A DNA stretch of 64,000 nucleotides from Prochlorococcus sp. AG-363-N20 (GCA_003280105.1 QCFX01000001.1:1-64000); one strand, 5' to 3'; positions 9,427 to 17,924 are shown, counted from the first letter of the stretch. Numbers and translations are program-made. Notes: generated from the letters alone by a model not told the origin.

Positions 9427-9471
9427 AGATCAATAAAGAAAAACTCTATTGATTAGTCGAAAGGGTAAAAC

Positions 9472-10557
9472 TCAACCCTGAATAGAAACTGTTGCGTTGT
9501 CCTGGTTTCCAATCGCACTTGTGACTTTTGCAAAGTTGAAGCCCAATGCACGGAGAGCATGCCAGAAATGCCCCTGAAGGAAGAAGAATCCAAGGTAATA
9601 ATGGACATTCGTTAGAGCAGCACGTGTACTGTGTCCCCAGAATGCAGTTGCATCAGAAAGGTCGCCAGTATCAACCCAATAAGGAGAAATAGCAAACTTG
9701 AGCTGCAATGGCTCTCCATACCAAGCCTCTGGATAGACAGTGGTATTAGTTGCGCACCAAAAAGCTGCAACGATAGCCATCCAACCAATCCCTGCCAAAG
9801 ACCAAGAAAGGACTGCTTCAGCAGAAAGCAATTCAGCACCTTTGAATTTGCTGTATTCACCTAGGCGCTTTGATTCCCAAGGTGTTGAGCCAGCAATGAT
9901 GTGGAAAGCACCGCCAGTTATCTCCGCAAAGCCTAAAAAGGCATGCCCACCCATGACATCTTCAAGACTATCAATTCCTAGAAAGTCAAACTGACGCTGC
10001 CAGATCATCGATAGGTCAAGGTTGTAATTAACCTGTCGCACCGTATCCAATGCAGGGTCATAAATGCCATGAATCCTGGCCCATTCAACAAACCAGACAC
10101 ACGCAACACCCATAAAGATCAAATGGTGACCAAGGATGAAAGTCTGATTGTCAGGGTTTTTCCACTCAAGTTTGAATTTTGTGGCTTGTATTACTGAACT
10201 GTTCTCAACTTGCTCTTCAAAAAGAACAGCATGCAAGAGCCCACCTGCTCCATAAACCATGGAGAAAACTAAGTGGACGATCGCGATAGATGCAACACCT
10301 GCCCCTGTCCAGACTCCAGCTTCATCGAAGCCAATGCCAATAGAAGCCAAATGGGCAAGGAATAGAGAGCTCTGGTGCCCCATTGGCAAGGAGGGGTCAA
10401 AACGTGCAAGCTCCCAAAGGGTGCTCCCACCAGCCGCGAAGCAAATCAATCCAGTGTGCCCTACGTGCGAAGCAATGAATCGGCCTGAGCGGTTGGTGAC
10501 CACAGAATTACCAGCCCACCACCCGTAGGTGACCTCTGGATTTCCATAGGTCTGCAT
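9472..10557 (-). CDS. pcb: Prochlorophyte chlorophyll a2/b2-binding antenna protein (Pcb)
   Basis: This 361-residue thylakoid protein binds divinyl chlorophyll a and b and acts as light-harvesting antenna around photosystem I or II. It belongs to the six-helix CP43/IsiA family without the large lumenal loop of CP43. The start MQTYGNPEVTYGWWAGNSVV, the paired His residues in the helices (IASHVGHTG, ILGHHLIF, LGFFFLQGHFWHALRALGF) and the TVYPEAWYGEPL loop are diagnostic. Compared with the neighbouring paralogue it has a 7-residue insertion after GGAFHI (AGSTPWESKR region) and a different C-terminal tail. The ATG at 10557 matches the paralogue's start. Which photosystem it serves cannot be told from sequence alone. 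Confidence 0.97.
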   Translation of the reverse strand: MQTYGNPEVTYGWWAGNSVVTNRSGRFIASHVGHTGLICFAAGGSTLWELARFDPSLPMGHQSSLFLAHLASIGIGFDEAGVWTGAGVASIAIVHLVFSMVYGAGGLLHAVLFEEQVENSSVIQATKFKLEWKNPDNQTFILGHHLIFMGVACVWFVEWARIHGIYDPALDTVRQVNYNLDLSMIWQRQFDFLGIDSLEDVMGGHAFLGFAEITGGAFHIIAGSTPWESKRLGEYSKFKGAELLSAEAVLSWSLAGIGWMAIVAAFWCATNTTVYPEAWYGEPLQLKFAISPYWVDTGDLSDATAFWGHSTRAALTNVHYYLGFFFLQGHFWHALRALGFNFAKVTSAIGNQDNATVSIQG

Positions 10558-10943
10558 GATTTTTAAGTGATAAAGGCAGAAATAACCTTTGAACACTACA
10601 AGCTGCTCAATTCATATGCGCGGAATAGTTAAAGGTCTTTATTTAGCGAGTTGTAAGCCATCCACAAAACAAGGAGGATTTTGGTTTCCAAAGAGGAGGA
10701 ATTTCAGCAAATCCCTCTAAAAACCCTACTTGCTCAAATCTTCAAAATGGTTGATGCATAAGGCTTCTCAGCAAATCTACCTCGAAGACCTTGAATAAGA
10801 ATCTCAATGAAATTTTTTCGCGTCCGCTGTTTTTTTCTATTTCACAAAATTTTCTAAAATTTCTTGACTTTTAAAAAAATGGTTTTTTTATCCGAAAAAT
10901 TTTCTTGCTTTTAGCAATTGAGGCTCTAAATAAGGCAAAAAAA

Positions 10944-10967
10944 AACCCTTGCCAATTGGCAAGGGTT
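10944..10967 (-). terminator. Rho-independent terminator of the second pcb gene
   Basis: Arms AACCCTTGCC (10944-10953) and GGCAAGGGTT (10958-10967) pair perfectly around the loop AATT. A long T-run follows on the minus strand. It lies 25 bp past the stop of the upstream pcb gene, so the two pcb genes are probably separate transcription units. Confidence 0.92.
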
Positions 10968-10991
10968 AAAACTTGGGAAAATATCTCTTGA

Positions 10992-12047
10992 CTAAAGAGT
11001 TCTGGGTATCCCATAAGGGCCTGTTCTATTCCAAAGGCGCTTGAAGTCAAAGCCCATGGCACGAAGTGCATGCCAAAGGTGGCCTTGTATATAGAAGAAG
11101 CCCAAGTAATAGTGAACATTCACCAGAGCAGCACGAGTTGAATGTCCAAAGAATGCTGTTGCATCAGAAAGGTCGCCAGTATCAACCCAATAAGGAGCAA
11201 TTCCAAATTTGAGCTGTAGCGGTTCTCCATACCAAGCTTCTGGATAAACAGTGGTATTAGTTGCACACCAGAAGGCCGCAACAACTGCCATCCAACCAAT
11301 CCCGGCTAAAGACCAAGACAGAATCGCTTCTGCAGAAAGAACATTGGCTCCTTTGAACTCGGTGTATTCCCCTATTTGCTTAGTTGCAATGTGGAAAGCA
11401 CCACCACCAATTTGGAAGAAAGCTAAGAATGCGTGACCACCCATAACATCCTCAAGACTGTCAATAGAAAGGAAGTCAAATTGATGGTTCCAGATCTGAG
11501 TTAGGTCAAGGTTGTAATTAACTTGGCGGACAGCCTCGATTGCTGGGTCATAAATGCCATGAACTCTGGCCCATTCAACGAACCAGATATTGGCAATTCC
11601 AAAAAAGATCAAATGGTGACCAAGGATAAAAGTCTGGTTGTCTGGATTGTCCCATTCCAACTTGAACTTTCTTGCTTGGATGATTTCTGAGTCTTGTATG
11701 TCCTCTTCAAAAAGGACAGCATGAAGTAGTCCACCTGCTCCATAAACCATGGAGAAGATCAAATGGAGAATGCTTATGGTGACAACACCTGCCCCTGTCC
11801 AGACTCCAGCTTCATCGAACCCTATGCCGATAGAAGCCAAATGGGAAATGTATAGCGAGCTTTGATGACCCATTGGTAAAGAAGGGTCAAAGCGAGCAAG
11901 CTCCCAAAGGGTGTTTGCACCAGCCGCGAAGCAAATCAATCCTGTATGCGCTGCATGCGAGGCAATGAATCGGCCTGAGCGGTTAGTCACCATAGAATTA
12001 CCAGCCCACCACCCGTAGGTGACGTCTGGATTTCCATAGGTTTGCAT
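10992..12047 (-). CDS. pcb: Prochlorophyte chlorophyll a2/b2-binding antenna protein (Pcb), paralogue
   Basis: This 351-residue antenna protein is closely related to the Pcb encoded 430 bp downstream, with the same six-helix architecture and chlorophyll-ligating His pattern (IASHAAHTG, GHHLIFFG, GFFYIQGHLWHALRAMGF). It differs by lacking the 7-residue insertion after GGAFHI and by its basic tail FKRLWNRTGPYGIPRTL. The tandem pair probably arose by duplication and then diverged at the loop and tail, the regions most likely to contact a photosystem core. About 400 bp of non-coding DNA upstream presumably contains the promoter. Confidence 0.97.
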   Translation of the reverse strand: MQTYGNPDVTYGWWAGNSMVTNRSGRFIASHAAHTGLICFAAGANTLWELARFDPSLPMGHQSSLYISHLASIGIGFDEAGVWTGAGVVTISILHLIFSMVYGAGGLLHAVLFEEDIQDSEIIQARKFKLEWDNPDNQTFILGHHLIFFGIANIWFVEWARVHGIYDPAIEAVRQVNYNLDLTQIWNHQFDFLSIDSLEDVMGGHAFLAFFQIGGGAFHIATKQIGEYTEFKGANVLSAEAILSWSLAGIGWMAVVAAFWCATNTTVYPEAWYGEPLQLKFGIAPYWVDTGDLSDATAFFGHSTRAALVNVHYYLGFFYIQGHLWHALRAMGFDFKRLWNRTGPYGIPRTL

Positions 12048-12444
12048 AAGTTAAGAGGGCAAGGCGTTAATTCAACTGCAGACTACACCGAATTTGGGCT
12101 CTCAAGTCAACGTGGTTCAGCTTCCGAAATGGTCTGCGCCACAAGGGTTTTACCCGCCGCAACTTATAGATTATTAGCTAGCCTGTCAAAGTAAAAAGTA
12201 AAACAAAGAAATTCTCTGTCTCTGACTAGGTTCTAGTCCAATCGAATTGATAGTGATTCAGCCTGATTAATGTTCAAGAAAGTGGAGAACCATAATTATT
12301 AAGGTTTTTCAATTGCAATTTTTGGATCGCAGCAAAACAATCAACAAAGTTTTTTATTCAATAAAAGGGAGTGCCTGCCTATCACTTTCCAAGCGTTTAA
12401 AGAGCTTATGTAAATAGGCCTAAAGAAGATTAAATACTCAAGCA
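12048..12444. other. Non-coding region upstream of the second pcb gene
   Basis: No supported ORF. The region should contain the pcb promoter and 5' leader. I see no strong palindrome or known regulatory box. Confidence 0.45.
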
Positions 12445-12603
12445 CTATTCAACATCTTGGCTAAATAATAAAGATTCTGGGATTACATGCTCTTGTCCAT
12501 CAGGTGATTTGTAAACTCTCTCTAAACCCCAATCCCTTTGAACAATCTTCATTTGAGAGGTTCCTTTTGGCAGGGAGAGCAAGTACTTCTGAGCGCGATT
12601 CAT
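12445..12603 (-). CDS. 52-residue hypothetical protein
   Basis: A short soluble protein beginning MNRAQKYLLSLPKGTSQMKI with a WGLERVYKSPDGQEHVIPE segment. The composition is coding-like and no membrane span is present. Function unknown. Confidence 0.6.
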   Translation of the reverse strand: MNRAQKYLLSLPKGTSQMKIVQRDWGLERVYKSPDGQEHVIPESLLFSQDVE

Positions 12604-12807
12604 AAAAATTCCCAGATATACTTTTTTAACTGAAAAAATGCTTATGGCAAGAATAAAAGAATATAGTTTTTTTATTTGTGATAATTTTCTAAGAGTAATT
12701 TTAATAGCAACTGCAAAAAAATTTCACGCTAGTTATTTTACAAGTTTTAGGCAGATGTGCGTTACTTTCAACTAGAGATTATAGGGGGAAATTCCACAAC
12801 TAGTATT

Positions 12808-12936
12808 TCAGGAATTAAGTTTATTATGAGCCTTATCAGATTTGCGAATCAACTCTTGAGCCTCTTCTCTGGAAAGGCATTCTTGAGCTTTTGACTGAAG
12901 CTTCAGTAGCTTCGTGTGCTGCTTGGATTCATTCAT
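12808..12936 (-). CDS. 42-residue helical hypothetical protein
   Basis: A short charged helix-rich protein (MNESKQHTKLLKLQSKAQEC at the start, then SREEAQELIRKSDKAHNKL). It looks like a helix-turn-helix-sized hairpin of two helices. A single Cys is present. Function unknown. Confidence 0.6.
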   Translation of the reverse strand: MNESKQHTKLLKLQSKAQECLSREEAQELIRKSDKAHNKLNS

Positions 12937-13094
12937 CTAATAATTATAGCTTAAATTTCGAATTTATGAAGCTGCAAGACATAAAACCCTTCAGTCAAAC
13001 CAGCGTGGGAAAGCCTTTTAGGGTGTCAGATCATCGCCACTAAATAAACGAAGCCTGTTTGATATATTAAATCTGTTCGTTTTAGGAAAAAGTA

Positions 13095-13349
13095 ATGGGA
13101 GAAAAGGCAGGGAAGTCAAGGAAGAAAAAAACTTCCCCAAAATGCCTCCGAAAAAAAAAGATTATGCTTACCTATGGGCTTATTCAACTTGGAGCAAAAT
13201 TGATTGCCACGATCTCCCTGGCTTCTATAGCTATAAATCTTTTACCCAATGCACAAAAAGCAGACGTTTTTAATAGCTGTATAGAAGAGACCCAAAAAGA
13301 AGGCAAGACAAGTGCTCTATCAGTTCACTATTGCAATGGCGGAAGCTAA
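13095..13349 (+). CDS. Small exported protein with two Cys
   Basis: The 84-residue frame has a very basic leader, then MLTYGLIQLGAKLIATISLA, a hydrophobic signal or anchor sequence, and a short mature part with Cys at FNSCIEE and HYCNGG. The ATG at 13164 would give a more standard signal peptide and is a good alternative start. Architecture (signal, KA motif, two Cys) resembles the short protein at 47440-47667. Function unknown; a disulfide-linked periplasmic or lumenal peptide is an inference. Confidence 0.6.
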   Translation: MGEKAGKSRKKKTSPKCLRKKKIMLTYGLIQLGAKLIATISLASIAINLLPNAQKADVFNSCIEETQKEGKTSALSVHYCNGGS

Positions 13350-13437
13350 GCAAAAGCGACTTCTTTGCAAAGGCTTTTAGAAGCAATAAGAGATCTACTA
13401 TAAATCTTCTGAGTCAATCTAAAATTACCAAAAGTAT

Positions 13438-13599
13438 TTATACCGCTATTTGCTCATCATCTTTATTGGAAACAAGTTCTGATATCAATTTTGAACCAAT
13501 TAAATCTAAAGAGTCTGATCTAACCTTATTGCAAATGGGGTCTTCATCAAGAAAGCAATCATCGATAAAGGCATCAAAAGCAGAGCTCTTCTCAGTCAT
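13438..13599 (-). CDS. 53-residue acidic hypothetical protein
   Basis: The minus-strand frame encodes MTEKSSAFDAFIDDCFLDED, then a helical acidic segment ending DDEQIAV. It is preferred over the opposite-strand frame across the same bases because its composition is protein-like. Function unknown. Confidence 0.55.
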   Translation of the reverse strand: MTEKSSAFDAFIDDCFLDEDPICNKVRSDSLDLIGSKLISELVSNKDDEQIAV

Positions 13600-13781
13600 T
13601 TGTAAATACCCATTATCAGCTCATGACACCAGATGTCTTGCCCTTGTCAACTAATTAGCTCTTTAAAAGTTAATATTTCCCAAAATTGAATATATGAAAT
13701 TATATTTTGCAATCTGCTTTATTCTCTAATTGAATTCAAAACTGTTCTAAAACTCTTGATAGAGACTATATTTTTAAGCAC

Positions 13782-13928
13782 TTATTTGGAAGAGTTTTCA
13801 TCTTTGGGTTCTGGGCGAACCCATTTTTTCCCAGTAGGAGCTTTCTTTCCCAATCTTTTAACTCCTAGAGTTATTAATATCCCAAAGACTATTGTCCAAA
13901 AAATAGGGATAAGAATGTCGAGATCCAT
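13782..13928 (-). CDS. 48-residue single-span membrane peptide
   Basis: The protein begins MDLDILIPIFWTIVFGILIT, one membrane helix, followed by a basic stretch KRLGKKAPTGKKW and an acidic end. Its ATG directly abuts the stop codon of the upstream gene (stop at 13929), so the two form a compact operon. The topology (short N-terminus, one helix, basic stroma side) resembles photosynthetic small subunits, but no known one matches. Confidence 0.7.
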   Translation of the reverse strand: MDLDILIPIFWTIVFGILITLGVKRLGKKAPTGKKWVRPEPKDENSSK

Positions 13929-14162
13929 TTATTGGTTCTTCATGGAATTGAGCACAGTCCCTTCAGGTTCTTGCAATTCAATTGGGACTTCCAATCCAAA
14001 CCCTTCTAAAAGCTCCTTAAGAAGCTCTTTGCTCCCTTTATTTTTCTTCTTAGGAGAGCTCATGATTTTCATGCTTAAGAAAGTCGCACTTGTCGCAAAA
14101 ACTATGATCACAACAAGGATCAGCCCAACCAATGGCAACGGATATGACAAGACTTCGGTCAA
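13929..14162 (-). CDS. Small membrane protein
   Basis: The 77-residue protein has one long hydrophobic helix (PLPLVGLILVVIIVFATSAT), then a basic segment KKKNKGSKELLKELLEGFG and a C-terminal tail. It is followed without a gap by the 48-residue membrane peptide gene. Function unknown; the pairing of two one-span peptides suggests they act together. Confidence 0.7.
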   Translation of the reverse strand: MTEVLSYPLPLVGLILVVIIVFATSATFLSMKIMSSPKKKNKGSKELLKELLEGFGLEVPIELQEPEGTVLNSMKNQ

Positions 14163-14406
14163 GAGAACCCTCTACAAGTGCTTTTATCATCCAGGAAATT
14201 CCATTAAATGCTATTAGCTGTTCATAAACGTAAGCTATTTCTCTTTGGAGCCCGCCAAGAGGTCGAAGGGCTCAATGCAGCAAAGGAATGAATCTCTTAA
14301 TGGTTTTGCAAGGTAATGTTGAAACCAGTTCACTTTTAAATGAAAAGCAGTTTAAAAAACGAACAGGCCTCCTAAGAGAGAAAAGGGCTAAAGATTCAAG
14401 TCTTAA

Positions 14407-14526
14407 TCAAAACATCAAGAGCTTAGGATCAATGAAGCCAGCCATAATTCCTATCAAGACAACAAATACAAGCCCAACCACCAAAGCCCCAGGCCAAATA
14501 ACTTTCCATTGGTCCATGAAATTCAT
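14407..14526 (-). CDS. 39-residue single-span membrane peptide
   Basis: The minus-strand frame gives MNFMDQWKVIWPGALVVGLV followed by FVVLIGIMAGFIDPKLLMF, so almost the whole product is one membrane helix with a Trp-rich entry. The ATG at 14517 is an alternative start. Size and hydrophobicity resemble small photosystem or NDH subunits, but I cannot match it to a named one. Confidence 0.55.
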   Translation of the reverse strand: MNFMDQWKVIWPGALVVGLVFVVLIGIMAGFIDPKLLMF

Positions 14527-14774
14527 TCCCACTAATCAAGTCATAGCCGTTAATTAATTGAGTTAATCCTTTATGAATGAGGATGCAATAAAAAAGCCAA
14601 TAAAAACAATCCGATTTCGACGAAAGAGAAGAGTTCCATAGGGCTTAATTAAGCGAGGACACGCTATAAACAGAAAACCCTCTCGAAAAGTTTTCTGAAG
14701 GCGTTAGAAGCAAACCCTTTTTCAAGAGAATAGGATCCTGCTTAAAAAAGGGTTTTCTGTAACTCCTTTCAAGG

Positions 14775-15029
14775 CTATGCGACTTGCTCTTCGTCTAAAA
14801 TCTCAACTACTTTGAGGGGTTCTTCCTTTTCTGAAATTGCTTCAAATTCATTTAAATAAGAAACAATAGTCTCTTTCTCTTCAGAAGAGGCTTCTAGCTT
14901 TTCAAATGAGGCCCCCTCGAAAGACTGAGGGTCGTCATTGATAGACTCAATCAGACTATTACTCTCCTTAGGAGAATTGAATAAGTCTTGAATGTAATCG
15001 GAAACGAATCCTTCCCAGAAAGCAGCCAT
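14775..15029 (-). CDS. Acidic hypothetical protein
   Basis: The 84-residue protein begins MAAFWEGFVSDYIQDLFNSP and is then strongly acidic and Ser/Glu-rich (EASSEEKE, EKEEPLKVVEILDEEQ). It has no membrane span. The amphipathic N-terminal helix and long acidic tail suggest a binding or adaptor role, which is speculation. Confidence 0.65.
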   Translation of the reverse strand: MAAFWEGFVSDYIQDLFNSPKESNSLIESINDDPQSFEGASFEKLEASSEEKETIVSYLNEFEAISEKEEPLKVVEILDEEQVA

Positions 15030-15183
15030 GAATTTTTTAAGTTAGGCATACATGAGAAAGGTTCACAAATAAATAGAAGAAAAGCAATCCTATGGTCAAA
15101 AATCTTCTAAGCAATTTCTAAAGCAACACATAAGAAAAAAACTCGCTCAGGGTTAATCAAAAGCGAAGGGTTGAAGGGCTAAA

Positions 15184-15216
15184 GCCTAAAAAGCTTTCAA
15201 GTAAAGCTTTTTAGGC
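15184..15216 (-). terminator. Perfect 14-bp hairpin, probable terminator
   Basis: Arms 15184-15197 and 15203-15216 pair without mismatch around a 5-nt loop. It lies 79 bp after the stop of the 15295-15630 gene. There is only a short T-rich stretch on the minus strand, so termination efficiency is uncertain. Confidence 0.55.
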
Positions 15217-15294
15217 ACAAAAGAAAAGTTGGGCAGATTAATTCCATCTCTAAAAAAGCCTCTAGCCTAATTACCTTCAATATTGAAGCAAAGG

Positions 15295-15630
15295 TTACTT
15301 GGAACTTTTTCTTCTAGAAGCAGGCAGCAACTTCGCCTTCGTTTTAGAAGGGGATGGCAATTCTTTCGGGAGGTCAGAACGCTTGCCGTCCAAAATATCT
15401 GCAAGAACCCTAAAACTATCTGAATATTGCCAAAAATCTTCTATCCGTTGAAAGCCTGAAAGAAAAGATCTGCTGAAATTATTTTGAAGTCCCCAGCGAT
15501 CCTCATTAAGTCTGTATTGCTCACTCTTTTTCATATCAATTAAAAAGAGGCTAGCTCTCTCATGCCGGAGACATTCTTCTTCATTGTCGAACAACTCTCC
15601 ATCATTAGCTTGCCAAACCTGCTTTCCCAT
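15295..15630 (-). CDS. Hypothetical protein
   Basis: The 111-residue soluble protein begins MGKQVWQANDGELFDNEEEC, continues with a helical segment containing ERASLFLIDMKKSEQY, and ends in a basic Ser/Lys tail. The opening segment (a Trp-x-Ala-x-Asp-Gly-x-x-Phe pattern) resembles short motifs found in bacteriophage-like and cyanobacterial hypothetical proteins. Function unknown. Confidence 0.7.
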   Translation of the reverse strand: MGKQVWQANDGELFDNEEECLRHERASLFLIDMKKSEQYRLNEDRWGLQNNFSRSFLSGFQRIEDFWQYSDSFRVLADILDGKRSDLPKELPSPSKTKAKLLPASRRKSSK

Positions 15631-15754
15631 TGACTTCCCTGATGCATTTACATTTTAATGTTAATCACAATAAGGTTTTAATCGCTCTTTTCTGGCATCC
15701 TCTACGTTTTAACCGATAGACAGTTATAGAAATCAGAAATTTATCGTGAATGAT

Positions 15755-16078
15755 TTAGAGGCTACAACTTAATTCACATTGAATAAGCTCTTGCTTAGAA
15801 AGCCTAGAAAGAACTCTAGTCATATCAAGCTCCGAGAGACTGCCGTCGGGATTCCACTTTAGACTGGTATTACGCTCAGCTGAAGTAGGAGAGGTTTTCG
15901 ACGAAATCAACTTCCCAGTTGACTCGAGCTTATCAAGAAATCCTTTAGCAGCATGCAAATTGCTTGAATAAACGCAATGACTAGCTGAACAAGAAAGGAA
16001 TATCCTCCTCGCAAGACCAGGAAAACAAACTATCGAACCACCTGAAGGACTTATATAAATAGGCTTGTTCCTTGTCAT
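15755..16078 (-). CDS. Hypothetical protein, translationally coupled
   Basis: The 107-residue frame starts at an ATG overlapping the stop of the upstream 51-residue gene (ATGA), which is good evidence that it is translated. It contains Cys residues in a hydrophobic N-terminal part (LSCSASHCVYSS) and a C-terminal KQELIQCELSCSL. Function unknown. Confidence 0.6.
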   Translation of the reverse strand: MTRNKPIYISPSGGSIVCFPGLARRIFLSCSASHCVYSSNLHAAKGFLDKLESTGKLISSKTSPTSAERNTSLKWNPDGSLSELDMTRVLSRLSKQELIQCELSCSL

Positions 16079-16230
16079 GACTCAACCTCCTCTTTTAGAT
16101 GCACCTCAACACATCGAGTTACACACTCAACTCCTTCCTCCCCTAAAGAACAAGCGGTAATGCACTCAAAATAAGAGTCGATAGCATCTCTTTCATCATG
16201 TGAGGAAAATTTTTCGCTAGGGAAAGGCAC
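16075..16230 (-). CDS. 51-residue Cys-patterned protein
   Basis: A GTG start at 16230 with GGAG about 8 nt upstream opens a frame ending at 16075. The product carries the pattern SYFECITACSL then ECVTRCVEVHLKEE, giving two CxxxC pairs in a helical setting. That is a fingerprint of a helical hairpin held by two disulfides or a metal site. The stop overlaps the ATG of the next gene by four bases (ATGA). Confidence 0.7.
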   Translation of the reverse strand: MPFPSEKFSSHDERDAIDSYFECITACSLGEEGVECVTRCVEVHLKEEVES

Positions 16231-16400
16231 AACTCATCTCCAATTAAGACGAAGATTTTTGTAGCAACTGCTACAAAAATCAATCCGCATTAATTCTCAT
16301 TTTCGAAAAGAACCAATTCAATCGAAGGCATCACCTGCAGGAGCAAGCCTCCCAATACCACCACATAGCCTGAATCCCTAAGACAAAAGGCCCATTCCAA

Positions 16401-16730
16401 CTACGGAAATACTGAAAATGCCATTCCCACAGCTCCAACAGTGAATATCCCCATAGGAAGCGAGCCAATTGCAACTAATCCCATTGGGACCAATCCAATT
16501 GCAAAGATTACTCTCGGTGCAAGGCCAACAGCTACAAGCCTTCGCCATTTATATTGCGCTTCAAAAGAATTAGAGATTTCTTGGCCCTTTTCAGATCCCA
16601 AGTTTCTCAAGTATCTGGGGCATTTATTATCAATAGAATAGTTATTTCTGCTTAGGCATAGCATCAAGAAACAACAAAGTCTTAAAAAGGTCATTAAATC
16701 ATAAGTCACAGATCTTAAAAAATTACTCAC
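16401..16730 (-). CDS. Gly-repeat membrane protein
   Basis: The 109-residue protein has a polar N-terminal half with four Cys residues and a C-terminal hydrophobic half built of a repeated unit: AVGLAP, AIGLVPMG, AIGSLPMG, TVGAVGM. The same repeat appears in the 147-residue protein at 34758-35201. Regular Gly and Pro-Met-Gly spacing argues for tight packing of strands or helices in a membrane. I do not recognise a named family. The start of the coding part could be inside this frame. Confidence 0.6.
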   Translation of the reverse strand: MSNFLRSVTYDLMTFLRLCCFLMLCLSRNNYSIDNKCPRYLRNLGSEKGQEISNSFEAQYKWRRLVAVGLAPRVIFAIGLVPMGLVAIGSLPMGIFTVGAVGMAFSVFP

Positions 16731-16798
16731 ATAAATATAAAGAATTTAGTTGGCTAGTTGGAGTTTTTTAACTACATTTCTATGCTTAAATTTAATAT

Positions 16799-17152
16799 TT
16801 AAGCCGTTTCATTGCATTGATAGACTATCTTTTGACCTTTTCTATTAATCACCTTTAAAGCAACTTTACTCAAATTAGATGTTTCACTTTGCTTTTTAAA
16901 CCCCCACCACCATCGGCCATCAGAAAAACTTATTTCATCTGCATTAAATGTCCTAGGTATCATTAAACTTAAGTCTTTCCATTTGATAACAACAAAAGCT
17001 CCTTCATCAATTTCATCTAAGTCTTTTACAATTCTATAGTCTCCATTCAAATTATTATATATAGTGTATTGAAAACTTTCACCGTCACAAACAAGGCCTG
17101 ATGGTGGAGAAAGAGACAAAAAGATAGAGAGGAGGAAGTTAATGATTATCAT
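16799..17152 (-). CDS. Secreted hypothetical protein
   Basis: The 117-residue protein has a signal peptide (MIIINFLLSIFLSLSPPSG) and a beta-rich mature part with CDGESFQYTIY, FVVIKWKDLSLMIPRTF, ISFSDGRWWWGF and a C-terminal YQCNETA. Two Cys probably form a disulfide. This layout is frequent among Prochlorococcus exported proteins. A 17-bp palindrome similar to Fur-family operators overlaps its start codon, described separately. Confidence 0.7.
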   Translation of the reverse strand: MIIINFLLSIFLSLSPPSGLVCDGESFQYTIYNNLNGDYRIVKDLDEIDEGAFVVIKWKDLSLMIPRTFNADEISFSDGRWWWGFKKQSETSNLSKVALKVINRKGQKIVYQCNETA

Positions 17153-17155
17153 TAA
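17139..17155. promoter_or_regulatory. 17-bp palindrome resembling a Fur/Zur operator
   Basis: The sequence TTAATGATTATCATTAA is a perfect palindrome. Its reverse strand shares TGATAATCATTA with the operator between znuC and znuA at 43894-43908. It covers the start codon of the 16799-17152 gene, whose first codons (ATG ATA ATC ATT) generate part of the pattern, so it could be a coding coincidence. Confidence 0.35.
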
Positions 17156-17316
17156 GAGTTAATCAAATCATTTCAAGTCACGTCTATTAGCTTAACTCAA
17201 GTGCGAATTGCTAAAAATCGATTCAAGAGAATCATAAGATGAAATAGAAACCCGTAAAAAGTCCTTATATCACTCTTGGGAATTCACAACCCACTCAAAA
17301 ACTTAGCGGCAAAATT

Positions 17317-17508
17317 ATGACTTTCCCCTTTGCTATAGCTCTAAATATGAGCCCAGCCGGTTGGTTCGCAACATGTATTTCTGCAATTGGCTTTCTCGTA
17401 ATGTTTTCAATTGCTTCAGCCAAAGGGGACTACCCGGGACTAGTAAGAGCAACTTTACAAAATGACTATAACAAAAGAAAGAAGATGAATAAAAAGACAA
17501 AAAACTGA
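17317..17508 (+). CDS. Small membrane protein
   Basis: The 63-residue protein has one hydrophobic segment (AGWFATCISAIGFLVMFSIA) and a polar C-terminus rich in Lys and Asn. Function unknown. Confidence 0.65.
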   Translation: MTFPFAIALNMSPAGWFATCISAIGFLVMFSIASAKGDYPGLVRATLQNDYNKRKKMNKKTKN

Positions 17509-17594
17509 TAAGGAATAAGTTCTATAATAGTTCTATTTATATTGAGTTGAATGGTTAAATCTAATTTTACTAGGTGATAGTCTTCATTTATTCT

Positions 17595-17783
17595 CTAATC
17601 ATTTATAAAACTTTGATCATCTTGAGCAATATAGAACTCAGCCAAATGGCCCAACAAAGAAACAACTACTTCGTTTGAGCATCCCGTTTTCTCTTGAAGC
17701 CTCATGCATGCCTCCTTGAGATTTACAAAAGCGTCTTCACAAATTTCAGTGAGCTCTTCTTCTGTGTATTTTTGGTCGGTCAT
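17595..17783 (-). CDS. 62-residue hypothetical protein
   Basis: A helical acidic protein: MTDQKYTEEELTEICEDAFV then NLKEACMRLQEKTGCSNEVV and a C-terminal QDDQSF tail. It has three Cys. Resembles other short helical Prochlorococcus proteins (for example 46371-46535, which has a similar LQVKGACEKLKEET core). Function unknown. Confidence 0.7.
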   Translation of the reverse strand: MTDQKYTEEELTEICEDAFVNLKEACMRLQEKTGCSNEVVVSLLGHLAEFYIAQDDQSFIND

Positions 17784-17924
17784 TAGATAAGTGGGAATTC
17801 TTCCTATTCAAATTGCTAAAGGCTATTCCAAACAGGCAATCAACGAAAAGTTAAACAAAGAAGTCTCCCAGAAAATACCCCTCCCGCCATTCTCTGCGGA
17901 GGCCTTTCAGTTTAAAAGACCGAC

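Noticed and set aside
13331-13654. Plus-strand frame of 107 codons
   Set aside because: Low-complexity Ser/Lys content with no start signal, and a better minus-strand short gene occupies the same bases.
14288-14557. Plus-strand frame of 89 codons
   Set aside because: It is the shadow of a minus-strand membrane peptide; Thr/Lys-rich without a good start.
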